From: an uncultured Dechloromonas sp.
GTDB lineage: Bacteria; Pseudomonadota; Gammaproteobacteria; Burkholderiales; Rhodocyclaceae
DNA length: 34,441 bases
Assembly (NCBI GenBank): GCA_937996725.1
Contig: CALKUR010000052.1
Coordinates: 1 to 34,441, forward strand
Direction: 5' to 3'
The position numbers and the translations under genes were made by a program. This document shows positions 32,745-34,441 of this stretch, piece by piece. How positions within the stretch are numbered: the first letter of the stretch is position 1; every line of letters starts with the position of its first letter. The notes under the pieces were generated by a model. The model was not told the DNA's origin. It saw only the letters and a program-made list of their open reading frames with translations, and ran no database searches.

Positions 32745-34441
32745 TCAGATCTTGAAGCGCTGGACCATGGTTTGCAAATCGCTCGCCATTTTTGAAAGTT
32801 CATGCGCCGCCTGCTGAGTATTGGCCGCCCCTTCGGTCGAATTGGCCGACACGGAGGAAACGCACTCGATGTTCTTGGCAATCTCATTACTACCATCGGC
32901 GGCCTCTGAAACCGTACGGCCAATCTCGTTAGCCGTTGCAGCCTGCTCTTCAACGGCGCTTGCAATGATGCTTGAAATATCATTGATTTTAACGATGCTC
33001 GACGAAATCGCAGCGATCGAACTGACTGCACCGGAGATGTCCTGCTGAATCGTGGCGATGCTGCCGATGATCTCTTCTGTTGCCTTGGAGGTCTGACGCG
33101 CGAGTTCTTTCACTTCGTTCGCTACCACCGCAAAGCCCTTACCGTATTCACCGGCGCGTGCCGCTTCAATGGTTGCGTTCAACGCCAGGAGATTGGTCTG
33201 TTCGGCAATCGACGAAATCACTTTGGAGACGGTGCCAATTTCCTGGCTGCTCTGATCCAGCTTGGTCATGGTATCGGTTGTCTGCTTGGCTTCTTTAACG
33301 GCCTGGCCAGTAATCGACGACGCCTCCATGGCATTGGACGAAATCTCGCGAATAGCCACGCTCAACTCTTCAACGCCAGTCGACACGCTCTGCATATTGC
33401 CGCTCACCTGCGTTGCGGCCGAAGCCGCCGAGGTCGCCTGAGCCGAGGTTTCTTCAGCATTCGAGCTCATTTGCGAGCTCAGCGCTGACAACTCTTCTGA
33501 TGCAGCAGACAGATTGGTCGCGCTGGCAGAAATCGACTGGAAAGCTTCACGGGCGGTTTCGATCAGTGTATTCACCTGCTTGGCGATATCCAGGAAGAAA
33601 CCATCCTTGCCTTCCAGATCGACGGCGGCCTTAAAGTCGCCAGCAGCGGCGGCCGCAATCACGGCGGCGATCTGGTTGGTGGTTTCCTGTGCCTTGATGA
33701 CATTGGCCTTTTCAATCTGCGCCAGCGCATCGGCCTTCTGCAGGCTTACTTGCAGCGCGGCAACCGATTTGGCCATGGCACCGACTTCATTGGTCATCTC
33801 GGTACCCGGTACGACGGTATCCAGCTTCGCATTGGCCAAGTCAGTCAGCGACTTCTCCAGACCACCGAGCGGGACACTGATTGATTTGGTCACAACGATG
33901 GTAATCAAAAGCGCAACCAGCAACGAGACCAGCAGCGTCACGCCAACGATCACCTGGGCGGTCGTCGCACTCTCAACAGCCTTCAAATAGAAAGCTTCTG
34001 CGCCCTTGATCTTTGCATCCGAAATATCGCGCACGGTTGAAGACACTGCACCGACCTGATCCTGATAATCTTTGGAACTAATAATTTTATAGGCGGCAAC
34101 CCCGCCCCCTTCGTTAGCTGCAGCAATCACTTTATCGACGGCTGTGAAGTAGGTAGTGATCAGCGCTCCCAGACCATCCAGTTTTTCGCGCAATTCCGGG
34201 CGAATAATCAGTGGCTTGAGCTTCTCGTAGTTGCCTAACATGGTGGCTTTAGTCTGCTCGATCTGATCCAGCGCTTTCTTCTTACTTTCAGCATCATTGG
34301 CATTGGTAGCCAGCACGTAACGATTGGTCACACGGCCAATGATGTTCAGATCGCGATTCAGCGTTCGTGCCGTCGACACGCCGATGAGATCTTTTTCGTA
34401 AATCGTCTTGGTGTTGTCTTCCAGCATACGGATGTTAGAAA
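32745..34441 (-). CDS. Methyl-accepting chemotaxis protein (5' truncated by window end)
   Basis: This is the major part of a chemoreceptor; the frame stays open to the window edge, so its start is missing. The visible N-terminal region (about 150 residues) is a helical sensor resembling the four-helix-bundle type. A membrane helix follows (VIVGVTLLVSLLVALLITIV), then a HAMP domain, and a long cytoplasmic coiled coil. The signalling tip IAEQTNLLALNATIEAARAG and GKGFAVVANEVKELARQTS are intact. The C-terminus MVQRFKI lacks the NWETF-like tether for CheR or CheB. It probably signals to the CheA encoded 36 bp downstream. The ligand is unknown. Confidence 0.95.
   Translation of the reverse strand, partial: SNIRMLEDNTKTIYEKDLIGVSTARTLNRDLNIIGRVTNRYVLATNANDAESKKKALDQIEQTKATMLGNYEKLKPLIIRPELREKLDGLGALITTYFTAVDKVIAAANEGGGVAAYKIISSKDYQDQVGAVSSTVRDISDAKIKGAEAFYLKAVESATTAQVIVGVTLLVSLLVALLITIVVTKSISVPLGGLEKSLTDLANAKLDTVVPGTEMTNEVGAMAKSVAALQVSLQKADALAQIEKANVIKAQETTNQIAAVIAAAAAGDFKAAVDLEGKDGFFLDIAKQVNTLIETAREAFQSISASATNLSAASEELSALSSQMSSNAEETSAQATSAASAATQVSGNMQSVSTGVEELSVAIREISSNAMEASSITGQAVKEAKQTTDTMTKLDQSSQEIGTVSKVISSIAEQTNLLALNATIEAARAGEYGKGFAVVANEVKELARQTSKATEEIIGSIATIQQDISGAVSSIAAISSSIVKINDISSIIASAVEEQAATANEIGRTVSEAADGSNEIAKNIECVSSVSANSTEGAANTQQAAHELSKMASDLQTMVQRFKI

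Overview
The window looks like a piece of a betaproteobacterial chromosome. Three things suggest this: a class II (B12-dependent) ribonucleotide reductase, AcnB and a PhaB-type acetoacetyl-CoA reductase of the kind common in that group; a DUF1841 gene next to rnf-nth; and overall GC near 60% in the housekeeping parts. I cannot name the genus. No rRNA, tRNA, integrase, transposase or CRISPR array was seen.

Layout. 1-1.3 kb: 3' end of nrdJ with its terminator. 1.4-7.35 kb: an AT-richer accessory block holding two exported caspase-fold proteins of different families. One is a Tat-signal C14 caspase on the + strand. It converges on a - strand operon encoding a Sec-exported TPR-CHAT protein, a small secreted beta-rich protein and a zinc-ribbon membrane protein. 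This is the least ordinary part of the window. 7.4-10.5 kb: a small secreted adhesin-E-like protein and acnB, whose leader carries several inverted repeats. 10.8-13.3 kb: an NlpC/P60 hydrolase, then bpt and pyrD. 13.5-19.9 kb: rnfABCDGE, nth and a DUF1841 gene, all co-directional and tightly packed. 19.9-20.7 kb: phaB, convergent. 20.9-23.4 kb: two unrelated MFS transporters in tandem.

23.4-34.4 kb is a single - strand run of eleven genes. In transcription order it starts with a methyl-accepting chemotaxis protein (cut by the window end), cheA, cheW, cheB, cheR and a response regulator fused to a class III adenylate cyclase. It continues with a secreted cupin and a four-gene polar amino acid ABC transporter (binding lipoprotein, permease, ATPase, permease). 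The chemosensory set has no cheY or cheZ in view, its CheA carries two C-terminal CheW-like domains, and its last gene is a receiver-cyclase. The likely output is therefore cAMP signalling rather than, or in addition to, flagellar switching.

How they fit together: RnfABCDGE couples ferredoxin and NAD(H) to an ion gradient, and the other single genes are metabolic or repair housekeeping. The caspase/CHAT block appears to be an independent envelope-located module of unknown purpose. All functional statements come from motifs read by eye; no database search was possible.
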